From the NCBI RefSeq assembly GCF_000715075.1, contig NC_134093.1:96084826-96148825 (forward strand): a DNA stretch of 64,000 bases. The letters run 5' to 3'. Position numbers and translations under genes: made by a program. The notes below the pieces were generated by a model, which did not search any database, had not been told where the DNA came from, and saw only the letters and a program-made list of their open reading frames with translations. The stretch is from Nicotiana tabacum. Its lineage: Eukaryota; Streptophyta; Magnoliopsida; Solanales; Solanaceae. Positions 22,524-34,750 of the stretch are shown piece after piece; position 1 is the stretch's first letter, and every line of letters begins with the position of its first letter.

Positions 22524-24447
22524 TATTATACTCAATTTTGATTGGATTTGAACCACAAAAACATGGGATTCATGCTTTTTGGGAAACAATACTGGCTACT
22601 TTTGTAGGTTAGGTTATAACTTGATCGTTGACCTAATTCACATTATTGTTTCCTACATTAAACTGTACAAATTTGCAGTTCGTCATGATATAAACCATAT
22701 AAATTTCACTCGACAAGTCCACGGGTTACTCTGTCCAAATTTTTTCGGAGATAATTGAACTGCTAAAATTGCTTCAATCTTCCACAAATATTAATTGGTA
22801 CACAAGTTAAAAACAGCATACTGTACATAGTTTTGTCCGTATATTTTATTTTTGCTAATTATATTTATCTATTTATTGCTTCATAGCAAATCTTGAACAG
22901 AGAACCTTTGGAACGTTTCTCTATAATGTTACAATTTCGAATATGTTCAAAATGTGAATTGTAGGCCATTAGCTCTAGTACTTACAAAAAAAAACTTTTT
23001 AATGTGGTATGAAAGGATGAAAATCCCTTCCTAACCCAAAATGATTATCCTAACCACTTGCCAAAATATATATAAAATAAATTTGGTATTATGTAGTAAA
23101 TATATTTTCATCTTTTTAAATATGTAATAATAATAACTATAAGTGAATCACATTTTATATAGCATCAAAATGAACCTCAACATGTTTTATTAAAATAGGA
23201 GAATTTTGATAATATGAAAAATAGCAACCTCGTTTTAGCAATGAAAATTTAAAACAAAATAAAATTAATGCCTCTTTTGTCTCTTCAGTTCAGGTCTCCA
23301 TAAACTTTCCGCATAGTTAATCTCAGAAGAACGAAAGTTATATTTTGTTCATCATCAGAGACAAAAGAGGTCTTTATTTCATAACAGCAACCAAAATAAA
23401 AGAAAAACAAATAACTATAAACCAAAGATCCACTTCATATAAGAAAATTATAAGAAAGCTTAAGCTGCACAATTTGAGAAGAGAGTTGATTGACATTAGA
23501 AGGAGCAAAGATACAGAGACATGGTGGCTTTATTTATAAGGGCAAAGTGAGCGAAATTATAGAATTAGAGCCCTAGGCAGGTTGGGCTACACTTTGTTTG
23601 GGCTCTTTACTATTATTTCGGCCCATCCTTGGCTACCACCGTGTATTTTGAGCAATTATCACTTCTAGCCATCCGGAAAAAATTAATGACAATCAGTAGC
23701 CACAAAATACACCATACAATTTATAGCTCAAAATCAATTACAAGGGCTAGCAATTACAACTAAAAAACCAGCGGCCGCCTAATCTTCAATTCCTTTTACG
23801 TCTATAAAAAAGTTTCTTTTAGATTTTAGGATTAATTTTTTTGTTTGTTAGTTTGTTATGACACACGGAAAAATCATTAATTTTTTAAGTTTCAAACACT
23901 TTCATCTCCTTTTATGTTTCAGATTTCTTTTTTTTGGGGGGGGGGGGGGGGGTTAAAATTTGAGCACTTTCACCTTTGCAACTTTCAAACTCTTCCTATT
24001 ACACATAAATTATAAAAAAACTATCTTTTACTAAGAGCCTAAATTTTTTATTGATCTAATCTAAAAAAATATATGATATTGCATAAACAAAAATACTCAT
24101 GATATAAGAAGAAAAGGAAGAAGGTGATGTATACCTTGTACAAATAATATACATATTTTACGCTAGTATGAACTGTATATACACTTTTTATACATCATAG
24201 AATAATATATACGCTTCTTATGCATTGCAGAATAATATATACACTTTTTATACATCGTAGAACAATATATATACTTTGGATACTCTACAACGCTTAGAAT
24301 ACACTAAAGATATTTTAGGGGTACACCAAAAAACATAGGATACACTTTATATACAAAATCTATACAATGTATTAGTGTATATACAATTTCATCTCTCTTT
24401 TTCTTTCTCATAAAAAATAACCCAAAGACTGAAAAACTTCTCATAGT

Positions 24448-24448
<1 letters not shown>

Positions 24449-24529
<81 letters not shown>
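24449..24529. repeat. (GT)8-(AT)32 microsatellite
   Basis: Eight GT units are followed without a break by about 65 bases of perfect AT alternation. It is self-complementary and prone to length change and assembly error. Confidence 0.97.
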
Positions 24530-24530
<1 letters not shown>

Positions 24531-25136
24531 TGTATACAAAGAGCATTTCACTGCATAATCAATGTACACTGTATAAAAACTCAAAGTGTATATAGATATA
24601 TGGATTATACATAAAGATACACTAAATATACATTTATTGTACAAGAAATACACTAATTATACATCTCTATACAAAGACCTTTAGAATCCATGGAAGTAGA
24701 AGAAGAAGAAAAAGAAGAAGAAGAAGAAGAAATACACTTCACCCTTTACTTCTTCCCAGGAAATGCACATAAATTCATCCCAAAAGAATCATGAAGCCCC
24801 AACCTCCAAAACATCTCGCAAAACACTGACAACCCACCAACAACATTTACATTGTATAAACAGTGTATATAAATTATATAATTGTACATATACACTTATT
24901 ATATGCCATATATACATTTGTAAAGTCGCTGCAAAGAAGTCAGAGCCATGAATATACACTAATGATACATTAGGGATACACTAAAATATAGAGGATACAC
25001 TTTATATAGAAATTTTATACAATGTAATAGTATATATATAATTTTTATATATTTTATATATAATTTTTATAATATACACTGAAAAATATAGGATACACTT
25101 ATATACAAAATTTATACAACGTAAGGGTTTTTGATA

Positions 25137-25140
<4 letters not shown>

Positions 25141-25199
<59 letters not shown>
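25141..25199. repeat. (AT)n microsatellite, 59 bp
   Basis: Perfect AT alternation. It lies in the same AT-rich gene-free stretch as the one at 24,449. Confidence 0.97.
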
Positions 25200-25201
<2 letters not shown>

Positions 25202-26079
25202 AAGTTACATATAAGTATCAATCCAACTAACCCTATTAAATTCAGACCCACCATCGATACTTACTGTAAAAGATCTTCACTCACAAAACACTATTATGAC
25301 CAAAGAAGAAGAAGTAGAAGAAGAAGCTTGACTAGAAAATCCCACGACTTTTGCTGCCACTCTTGTATCATGTATCGTAATTGAGTAAATCTTTTTAAGA
25401 ATTGAATTAAAAAAAATTGTGATTTTTCTAGGTTCGCTGGGTATGACTCGTATGGGTTTTCCAGTGTGAAGTAAAAAATAAAGAAAAAAAATATAAATAT
25501 GAAATGGGAGATAGAGAAGGGAAGGAAAATGAAAAAAAAAATAACCAAAGAAAGATAAAAGAAAGCCGAAAAAGATACAAAGAAAGAGGTGAGAAAGAGG
25601 GTGAGAAAGGAAGAGGATAGAAATGAAAGTAGTAATGGGAAGAAAAATATGTGCATTGGATAGAATGAGAGAAAGATAAAAAGGCTAGGAATAAATGTTG
25701 TCTTGAAAAACTAAATGCATTGGAAATAGATAATGGCTACACGTTGCAAATAAATTAGGCCGAAAGGCCATTTCTGGTCAGTAATGAAAATATGGGCTAC
25801 TAGAATCTTTGAATGACCATACAGTGTCGTTTTCTCGTGTATTTTGACCCACACTCCAATCTCTATAGGCAAAAAGCTTAAGCTACAAAATTTAACCGAA
25901 ATTAAGGGTTAAAAAATAAGTGGTTCTCTTACTTATTTTTCTGGTGTTTAATTAGGTAACAAAAAGTATTTTTAAAAGAATATACAATTTAGAAAATCCA
26001 TGTGAGACAAAATGGGTAAGAGCGAGGAAAGGTGGTAAGTTGGGGTCTAGGGGTCGGGATGGAGATCGGTAGGGTAAGG

Positions 26080-26112
26080 GTGAGGGTTGGGGGTTGGGGT
26101 TGGGGTTGGGGT
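26080..26112 (+). repeat. G-rich GGGTTG/TTGGGG repeat
   Basis: GGTTGGGG occurs in four near-perfect copies, a G-quadruplex-capable run. It is part of a longer G-rich, pyrimidine-poor stretch (25,990-26,160) followed by TATACCAAGCACACCC, a phrase common at the ends of short non-autonomous plant repeats. Not a telomere: the plant unit would be TTTAGGG. Confidence 0.7.
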
Positions 26113-26570
26113 GGGATAGGAGGTGCTGGTGGTTGAGGTGTGGGTAGGAAATAGAGTAGGAAAGGTTGAAAAAGAGTTTTGAAAAATATTTTCCCTTTTG
26201 ATAGGGAAGTTATTTTTCTCTAATAGAAGAAAAAAGAGTTTACGAGGAGAATATTTTCCAAAATATTTAAGTCAACCAAATATGAAAAAACTGAAAAATA
26301 TTTGTTTTTAAATAATTTCCTTTATACCAAGCACACCCTAACTATCTGTCAATTTTGCAGGAAACAATAAGATAATCAAAATTCATATGTATTTTGTAGA
26401 TATTACAAATAGTCAAATGCCACAACCAAAATTTGGGAATATTAGTACATCAAATAGCACAATTTTTTCATTTGCTTACTGTTTGTCCATAAAACGGTAC
26501 AGTTAAATTTATAGCGTGGTTTATAGACAAGCGAATTGATTTGATCCCAAAATAATAAATAAATTAAATA

Positions 26571-27456
26571 AAATGCAAGACTTAACGTTGAATTCGAGAT
26601 AAAATAGCAGACAACTTGGTTCCAGGAGCAAGGCTTCCCAAGGCAGCAATAAGAATAACGTTAGAAAGAAAATAAAGTATTATTCATCTTGGGATAGTGT
26701 GTAGCATAAGTTTGTTAGAATTTTCGCATCTTACAATGGTTGTTGAAGTCATTATTTATAGCTATACCTAGGGAACAAGGTCCTAAGATCAAGCCTCTCT
26801 TAAATGACAATAATGGGGGTCATTGATGAATATGTAACAGCGGGTCATGAATGTCCAAATTCTCTCTAACGAATGCGTATTTAATATTGAGGAATATTCT
26901 TCATTGAATGTCATCTGGTAACAAATATTTGTTTGCTCTCATTGATAATGTTCCCTTCGGGGCCTACTCGATGCCAACCGAAGTTGTTGTCCTCGATCTT
27001 GGTTTCCACTCGCTTCATCTTCCGTCTGCCTCCCGGTTCCACGTGTCACTCCGTCCTTCGAGCATTTAATATGAACCAATTTTATCCTATACAGATAGTC
27101 CCCCTGATTTTTGGTGGCATATCTTTGTGTCGCCGGGAAGTTGGTGAAGATTCATTTCTTGGTGGAAAATTTTTTGAACCCTTCTGAAAAGTTTCTGACG
27201 CTTGATAAGACGCACGTCTCTTCGCATTTAATACCTCGAATACGTGTTACTCCATGATTTAGCAATATCTTCGCCGGTTCTCAAAGTAATCATGGCCACA
27301 ATTTTAGCCGCCTATTCCTTTACTTATACGCCTCATTCTTCTTCTTTTACACTTAACAGTTTCACAAACTCTCTCAACTTCTTTGCATTTAACGCTTTTC
27401 TGCTTTCATCATTTTTTTAATCTTCTTCAAAGAACTCTTATCACCTTCTGCTGATC
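26571..27456 (+). mobile_element. LTR and leader of a second Tat-like gypsy element
   Basis: ACAGATAGTCCCCCTG at about 27,095 matches the LTR phrase at about 7,464. A gag begins at 27,457. The outer end was not found. Confidence 0.55.
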
Positions 27457-28205
27457 ATGGCTTCTTTCACTAACTCTTCCAAGAACTCCGATCTTCTCTT
27501 CGGCGGGAGCCCGAAGACGAGCAAAGATAAAGAAATCGACTTTGATGCTGACCCCCCCTCCCCCCCCCACGGTAAGCACCATCATCCCCAAACATCTCAA
27601 CATAGCCAAGGACTTCGAAGAGAAGTTCCCTTCTTCAAACTCCGGCACTTGGGTTGTTGGCAAATACCGCTCTTCTATTCACCCTTCCACCATTCCTGTT
27701 GTGAAGGAGGACTCTGATTGCCACTACGTGAACATCAATGCTCCCTATCTGGTGGAGTGAGTAACCTTCACTAAGAAGGGCTTTACGTACGTTTACACGT
27801 ACCTATTCACTTTGGGTGCGTTTTCTTTGAGCGGGAGACTTGACCCCATGATTTTGGAGTTGTGCCACCGATACCTGGTTTGTTTGGCACATGTGGGCCC
27901 TTTGGTATGGCAAAAAGTGGCATGTCTGCGGTGGCTATGCCAGGAAACGAAAGAGAACCTCACCTAGGCTCGTATGATGAACCTCTACTCCCCCAAGATT
28001 TTCCGTTGCGGGGGGGGGGGGGGGAGAAATAAATTTTAGCAAATGTGGCCACCATGCTTTGCTCACCAGCATGGATGACGACAACGACCGTGGATGGATG
28101 GAGCGGTTCGTTGTAGTTGTCAGTCATTTATTTTTTAATAAAGCTTCTATTTTATGTCATTGTTGATCCTTCTCTATCATTATTTCAGCAACTCGGTGGA
28201 CATCA
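27457..28205 (+). pseudogene. Tat-like gag, 5' part (broken by frameshift, stop and insertion)
   Basis: The ATG at 27,457 opens a Ser/Lys-rich N-terminus ending at a poly-C stretch (27,550-27,567). The gag body continues in another frame, with FEEKFPSSNSGTWVVGKYR. A TGA at about 27,758 takes the place of a Trp codon, and the next block reads FTYVYTYLFTLGAFSLSG, the conserved core. A 15-G run at 28,010-28,024 shifts it again. A solo LTR splits the gene at 28,206. Same family as the gag at 7,819 and 36,127, but clearly diverged from both. Confidence 0.75.
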
Positions 28206-28936
28206 TGTCACGACCCCAATTTCCCTCCGTAGAATGTCGCGATGGCACCTAGTCGCTACGACTATGTAAGCCTAACAGTTAATTAACTTGGCAGAAATAA
28301 TTAACAAAATACTAAAACAAGGTTGAATTACTAATGTAAACTTTCAAAGACAGAATCAACAACAATACACTCCCAAGACCCGTGGAACTGAATCATAAGC
28401 TCTACAGAGTTATACTAGAGTGCCTACTACATTACTGTCTGAATGAAAAATACAACAATAGTATTAGTAAAGGAAGGTGACTCTGAGACCTACGGACGCC
28501 GAGCATGCATACCTTGAAGTCTCCGTAATGTAGCTAACAGATAATCACTAACGACCGGCAAGAGCAGACATACTTGGATCTGCACAAAAAGATGTGCAGA
28601 AGCATAGTATGAGTACACCACAACGGTACCCAGTAAGTATCAAGTCTAACCTCAGTAGAGTAGTGACAAGGCCAGGCCAAGACACCTACAAGAATATAAA
28701 TAAACAGTATGAATACGTAATAAGGATAAATAATGGAAAGTAGAGAAATAACTGATACAAAATAGTTAACAACATGAACTAATACCAGAATTGTAAGCAC
28801 GGAAATAACATAAAGAAATCAGTTAAAGAAAACCACAATAATCATATACGGATAATAACTGACAAAACTAAGGAAGAACAAAACAATAAGAAGTGTTCCC
28901 ACTCAAACTCTTGCAACGTGAGATAAACAACAAGAG

Positions 28937-29036
28937 TCACAACGAGGTACCGCCTCGTGTACAATAAAAATCACCACCGAGGTACCACCTCGTGTATATA
29001 TATCAAGAATAACAACCGAGATACCGCCTCGTATTC
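28937..29036. repeat. GAGGTACCGCCTCGTGT tandem repeat in the solo LTR
   Basis: Three units of about 45 bp each carry a palindrome GAGGTACCGCCTC or a one-base variant. The opposite-strand form of the same repeat is seen in the LTR at 52,407-52,625. Confidence 0.75.
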
Positions 29037-30469
29037 AAAATTCACAATCTCAATCTCAATTTTTCCTTATACCGCCGTGTGAGCCTTATATTTGAAATAG
29101 GTTTTGAAAATAGTTTTCCCGAAATAGCTACACGCACTTTAGCCCATCTTATGACGCCGCGTGGCTTCACATAGTTCCCCTACAAGCAACACACACATAA
29201 GTCCTACCTTATACCACCGCATGCGCGTCAATATCACATTACAATAATAACTCGCACCATAAGTGCCCATATATCACAACTTGCCAACTATCAACAATAT
29301 CAATGTTTCCACAACAATAGCCCACGACTCCACCACAACGTGTACAAGAATATCGATAATAACAATGAATGTAAAATGCTCAAGAAGGAAGATGTATAAC
29401 CATTTCGCCTCAACGTGATAACGACTTTCATAACTTCAACACCAATAAGAATTTCGCCTCAACGTGATAACGACTTTCACAACTTCAACACCAATAACTC
29501 AACAATGAGAGATAATGTGTAACCATGATATTAAATAAGAATAACTCACAATGAAAGAAATAACGGGTAACAATGATTTCAAATAATTAAAACCAACAAG
29601 GAAAGAGATAACATGAAACAATAATAGAGGTAATAAGTTCGACTAAGGCATGAGAGAAATTTATCAATTAGAATGTGGAACAAGTGTTAACGAAATCATT
29701 TAAGGCATGTAAGGATAGACTAATACAAGTAAGAATAGATTGATGATGAGAATCTAGAACATGATACGGCAATTCAATTAAAACATAGAAAGAGTCTAAG
29801 TAGCCTAAACCGGTCAAATACCACATACAACCCGTGTACCCACTCGTCACCTTGCGTATACGGCTTTCACATAGCACAAAAGACACAATCAATCCCAAAT
29901 CTTAAGGGGTAGTTCCCACTCACAAAGTTAGGTAAGATACTTACCTCAACTAGGCCAATTTAACTCTCGAAAATAGCTTTTCCCCTAAAATTTGCCTCCA
30001 CACGGCTCAAATCTAATCAAAATCGACTTAATATCATCAACCAATGTAAGGTAAATCAATTACAATAGATAAAGCTAAGATCTTTACACTTTTTCCAAAA
30101 AGTCAACAAAAGTCAACTTGGGGGACGCCCAGTCAAAACCAGGGACCAATGGTAAATTCCGACTATCCATGACCCCTCGAGTTCATATATGTGATTAGTT
30201 TCAAAATCCGAGTCCAAATCGACTCTCAAAACTCAAATTCTTATTTTTTAAAAACTTGGCAAGGTTTCACAATTTTTCACTTTGATTCACATAATTTTGA
30301 TGTTAAAATATAAGATATATTGATGCAATATGATTAGAAATAGATTAAAATCACTTACCCAAAGTTTGTAGGTGAAAATCCCCTCTCCAAATTGCTCCCT
30401 ACCGAGTCTAGAGTTCAAAAATGAGAGAATATTTTCAAAAATCCCGTCTCCTAGCCCTTTGTACCTGCT

Positions 30470-30765
30470 GGATGTTGCATTTGCAACACAGGATTCGCAT
30501 TTGCGAACCCTCGCAATTGTGGAATGGGGCTCATATTTACGAGCCCTGAAAGCCTCCGAAATCATCGCAATTGCGATAGAGGCTTCGCAGTTGCGAAGCT
30601 GGTCCTAACCGCAAAAGCGAATAATTGTTCGCAAATGCGAACATAGCCAAAATCCTGATGCCTTCGCAAATGCGAAGAGGAAGTCGTAGTTGCGACATCT
30701 CTACCCCCACTACCGTCTTCGCAATTGCGAGGTTGGTTCTCGCAATTGTGATAACTAAGCACCGA
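30470..30765. repeat. CGCAATTGCGA-type palindrome cluster in the solo LTR
   Basis: Roughly ten copies of words of the form TTCGCAATTGCGA, CGCAAATGCGAA or CGCATTTGCG, spaced by 15-30 bases. It lies about 0.7-1.0 kb from the sense start of the LTR. The open frames on both strands come from the repeat. Confidence 0.8.
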
Positions 30766-31461
30766 CAACACCAACAGTTCAATTTCAGTTCAAAATCATT
30801 ATGAAACATGTTTGAAACTCATCCGAGCCCTCAGGGATCCAACCCAAACATCCACACAAATCTAAAAATATCATACGAACTCGCTCGCGCGATCAAAACA
30901 CAAAAATAACATCTTAAACTATGAATCGAACACTAAAACGCATGAATTTCAAAGTAAAGTCCAAGAATTTCTAAAATTACAACTAAACGTCTGAATCCTA
31001 TAAGATCAACTCCGAAGGACACCAAATTTTGGAGACAAGTTCTAAATACTATAACGGACCTATTCCAAGTTCCAAAATCAAATTCCTAGCTCGATAGTTA
31101 AAAGTCAACATACGGTCAAACGTTTCAACTTCAAATAGCCAAATTTCGGCAAATCAACAAAAAAATGACCTACAGACTTCCGAAATCAATTGAAGGCATA
31201 CGCCTACGTCTGAAATCATGATACAAAGCTATCTGAGCCATCAAAACACAGTTATGGGGTCTTTTTCATAAAAGTCAATATTTGGTCAACATTTATAATA
31301 TAGGCTTCTAACCCAAGAATCAAAGGGTCCAAATCAACCCGAAAGCTTTTCGGAACAAAACTAACCAACCCCGCAAGTCATAAAATCATAAACACACATG
31401 TGTGAAGCATAAAAAGGGTAATATGGTGCAATTATATAAAATGACCGATCGGGTCGTTACA

Positions 31462-31960
31462 CACCACCAAGGGTTGAAGGCCTGGACCAGTGGGTTCAGA
31501 AGATTCTAGATATCACCACACCTGAGACCCGCCGGTGGAAAAAGCTAGCCCCCAAGTATGGGTGGAGGGCCAAGAATTAGGGTAAACTGATTTTGCCTTC
31601 ATTTTATCTTTGTACGTAGGAAGATTGGTTAACCTCACCCCTTTTTTCTTTTGTTGGATTTAGGTCTCCCACAGGGTTCTATTACCATTTCTGAGAAGGA
31701 CGTTTTGGTTGATCCCGTAGAGGCTGCAAGGTTGATGAAGGAGGCTCTCACCCGAACAGGTGCCAATAGATCTGCTTCTGGTGCAAGCGCTTCCTCTCGG
31801 AGTCCCTGGCAGAGAACAAACAACAAAAAATGTGGCGTTCTTCTGCGACCGAGGGCAAGAATAAGAAAGTGAAGAAAGTCGCACCTGATCCAGACGCATC
31901 CACTGTGGTTATTGACGATGATGTGGACGCCAGTGATGAAGAGGCTTCCCTACAAAGTCG
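31462..31960 (+). pseudogene. Tat-like gag, 3' exons after the solo LTR
   Basis: EGLDQWVQKILD and RRWKKLAPKYGWRAKN (about 31,470-31,580) correspond to the exon at 35,400-35,290 on the other strand. An intron-like stretch (GGTAAAC, then TTGTTGGATTTAG) precedes GLPQGSITISEKDVLVDP (about 31,663). The end is acidic (VVIDDDVDASDEEA). It then jumps directly to RNase H sequence, so most of pol is deleted. Confidence 0.65.
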
Positions 31961-32700
31961 TATCTATCAAATCGGCCTTTGCTATCCAAACCAAAAGATA
32001 GTGAAATGCTGCTCATTTACCTTGCTGTATCAGAAGTGGCGGTAAGTGTGGTGTTGGTACGAGAGAATAAAGGTAAACAATCCCCAATTTATTATGTTAG
32101 TAAATTTTTACTAGATGATGAGACACGATATCCACACTTGGAAAGGCTTGCTTTAGCATTAATTATGGCATCTAGGAAGTTGACCTTATTTTCAATGTCA
32201 TCCAGTTTCTGTTATAAATGCTTTCCCCCTGAGGAATATACTGCATAAACAGAAATTATCAGGTAGATTAGCTAAACAGTCAATATAACTCAGTGAGTTT
32301 GATATCATATATCAGCCCAGAACTGCAATAAAATCGTAGGTTTTAATAGATTTTGTAGCATATTTTAGCAAGAATATAGTTCCTGAAGCAGAAAAGGAAC
32401 TACAGGTATTTAACAGAGCTAATCTGGGGACTTGGACCCTATTTACCATAGTTCTTCAAACGTTAAAGGAGAAGTTTTAGGAATTGTTCTGATTCCACCT
32501 TCAGGGGAAGTCATAAGACAAGCAATAAAATGTTATCTAATCACTAACAATTAGGCAGAGTATGAAGCTGTGATTGCAATCTTGGAATTAGCACGAGAAC
32601 TTGGTATAGAACAAATTGTGATCGAAAGTGACTCGTAATTGGTGGTTAACCAAATGCAGGGGACAGTGGAGATAGGTGAACCAAGTACGAGGTACACACA
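31960..32700 (+). pseudogene. Gypsy RT-linked RNase H and second RNase H of Tat type (broken)
   Basis: The first part reads LYLAVSEVAVSVVLVRENKGKQ and then YYVSKFLLDDETRYPHLE, the usual gypsy RNase H. It is followed, through frameshifts, by VLGIVLIPPSGEVIRQAIK, AEYEAVIAILELARELG and ESDS-LVVNQMQG. That is a second RNase H with DEA-like residues, the archaeal-type domain known from the Tat branch. Stops occur at about 32,553 and 32,638. RT and most of integrase are absent. Confidence 0.7.
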
Positions 32701-32709
32701 TGCTACCGA

Positions 32710-33069
32710 AGATGAAAATAAGTAGGAGTTGCGGGTAAATTCGAATTTATTAGAAGAGAGGAGAGAAGCAACATTAATTCGAATGACAGCTCAAAAACAG
32801 ATGATTGAAAGATATTACAACAAGAAAGCTAGATTGAGGTACTTCAAGATTGGGGACTTCGTCCTCAAAAAGGTGTTTCGGTCAACAAAAGGGGCCTAGG
32901 TGTTCCAGTTAACAAAAGGGGCCAAAGTAGGAAAGTTTAGCCCAAATTGGGAAGGGCCATATAGGGTTCGAGGCATCGCCGGAAAAGGAGCATACGAGTT
33001 GGAAACCATGGATGGCAAGGTACTACCATCAAACTGGAATGCAATTCATTTGAACCAGTATTACTTCTA
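32710..33069 (+). pseudogene. Gypsy integrase C-terminal region
   Basis: IERYYNKKARLRYFKIGD, VGKFSPNWEGPYRV and LPSNWNAIHLNQYY are the standard end of gypsy pol. One in-frame TAG lies at about 32,898. It ends with TAG at 33,069. The catalytic core is missing. Confidence 0.75.
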
Positions 33070-33640
33070 GACGAGGAAAATACCCGCGGTTAGGTATCAC
33101 GCAAGTTCAATTTTATTTTGTTCTTTTGAATTTTACTAAACATTTTAGATGATAGGCAAAAAGCTCGCCCGTACCAAATGATGATATTAAACCCGAAAGA
33201 CACACAGAATACTGAGTTATTCCCGGTCTAGGTTACAACTTTTCTGATGGAAAAAGGGTTATGCAATCATCATCCAAATAATTATCTTCGAATCCCATTC
33301 GTAATTTATTTGAAAGTTCAAAAGATAAAACTTCCTCAAATTATTTCTCTTTTTATGTCTACTTCACGTTTCATATATTTGCACCAATAAGAAGATGAGA
33401 CGTCATCTTCATTGGTGTCGTTAACATACAAGGGTCCTCTCTTATAAAAATCCGTGTTAATCAAAGTCACAGACTATTAAGGTATTTTTAAATGTAAGAG
33501 AAAGCTCAAATATTAAAGGGAAAGAGCATAATATGCGGCAAAAGCAACCGAAATATTATATATTAACCCTAAAATAAGGGTGATAAATTTGTCATCTAAC
33601 CCTAAAAGGACAGAGGCAACTAAAACAAACCTTCCAAAAA
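33070..33640 (+). other. Post-pol stretch of the Tat-like element, no gene
   Basis: The words GATGATAGGCAAAAAGCTCGCCC are of the type between pol and LTR of Tat elements. No clear LTR border or ORF is seen. The opposite-strand gag family ends close to 33,640. Confidence 0.35.
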
Positions 33641-33719
33641 GTTGTTAAACTAAGAAAAAAGCAACATAAGGGAGTTCCAAATAAAAACCAATAAAAGAGT
33701 AAGGAAAAGGAGAAAAGCT

Positions 33720-34320
33720 AAGGAACATCATCAACGAGAGAAGAAGGATCAAATTGGGGAGAAGAGGCTTGAACATCAGCCCCGCCAGGAAAACGTCCAT
33801 CACCATCACCCTTAGAACCTTCATCTTCAGGTGTGGAAAAGCTTTGATGTTGTTGAGTTTTATCAATTCCTTCTTTAGCTCTAACAATCTCAGCATTAAG
33901 GTCAAAACCATCCTAATTGGCTTCAATTAAAGTCTCAAGACGACTATTCAGAAAATACAAGCTAACATCCAGCGATAAGTTATCCTCGAAGGCCTCATAA
34001 TCTTTTTCCCACTGATCAATCTCAGCTCTCATCTCTTCTTTTTCTTCTTCCGAGGCTTCATAGGCTGTTTTCAAAAGAGCAAGAGAACTTTCTAAGAACT
34101 GAATTTTATCAGTAGAGGTGCGGAGATCTTCCTGAACTTGGGTAAGTGTCTAAACCAATTCACTCGCATAAACCTCTTTCTGGTTAAGGAGCTTTTTCAA
34201 CCCCCTTATCTCTTCAGTAGCCTTGGAAAGTTGTTCAACAAAAGAGGATTCCAGTCTATCCTTGTCCTTCCCGACTTGACTGGAAGAAGTTTTTTCAACC
34301 GCTAACTCAACGGAAACCAT
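33720..34320 (-). pseudogene. Coiled-coil C-terminal part of a Tat-like gag
   Basis: The minus strand from 34,320 reads a heptad-rich chain (for example EQLSKATEEIRGLKKLL, then EEEKEEMRAEIDQWEKD) ending near SSLVDDVP, with in-frame stops at about 34,155 and 33,914. It is Glu/Lys/Leu-rich and likely a coiled coil that would help the gag to assemble. An intron-like gap and a short exon (35,152-34,751) separate it from the core domain. Confidence 0.55.
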
Positions 34321-34750
34321 TCTCATTGGTGCTCCAAAGCACCATTCTCTTCTGCAACAACTTCCTTTTCCAACTGAAGACCTTCAAATTTTTCTTTCTA
34401 GTTGTCACTCTCGGTACGCAATTCAATAATTTGTTGGTCAGTTTGAGAAAATCTTTTTATAAGCTCTGTGCCAATCAAATTAATCTACAAAAAGGTAGGG
34501 GAAGAACAATTATGAATGAGGAAAAGTAAGTAAGGAAGGAAATGTAAGTAAACTTATACCTTCAGAGAAGAATGAACAATGTCATTCATTAAGGTCAGTG
34601 AACTATGGCTTTCTAACTTCTTCTCCATGGGGCCTAACAATGGCTTCAACCACACATCAACTTTATTAGACATCCTCAACAAATTTCCGCCCTCAGAGGC
34701 CTCCATCACAACTATTTTCATCTCTCTTCTGTTGCTAGAAGGCTCGACTT

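Larger units (their letters stand above)
22524..26570. other. AT-rich gene-free stretch with microsatellites
   Basis: No protein family is recognisable on either strand. Features seen are a 17-G run (23,936-23,952), many TATACACTT/TTATACA words from 24,130 to 25,130, two long AT runs, a GAA-rich stretch around 24,700-24,732 and a G-rich stretch near 26,085. The frames of 60-130 codons here translate microsatellite or purine-rich DNA. Confidence 0.6.
28206..31461 (-). mobile_element. Solo gypsy LTR (3.26 kb) inside the Tat-like gag
   Basis: The plus strand begins TGTCACGACCCC and ends GGGTCGTTACA, so its sense strand is minus. Flanks CATCA and CACCA are near-identical 5-bp duplications. Removing it joins the gag block before 28,206 to EGLDQWVQKILD after 31,480. 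No interior genes remain. Confidence 0.9.

Noticed and set aside
24304..24653. Minus frames with long Tyr-Ile runs
   Set aside because: Translation of the AT microsatellite.
25294..25656. 120-codon minus frame rich in Phe/Leu/Ser
   Set aside because: Translation of a purine-rich tract; no domain or neighbours.
26080..26112. Interstitial telomere repeat
   Set aside because: The unit is TTGGGG-like and only about 33 bases long; plant telomeres are TTTAGGG.
30287..30809. Overlapping frames on both strands in the LTR at 28,206
   Set aside because: Produced by the CGCAATTGCGA cluster.
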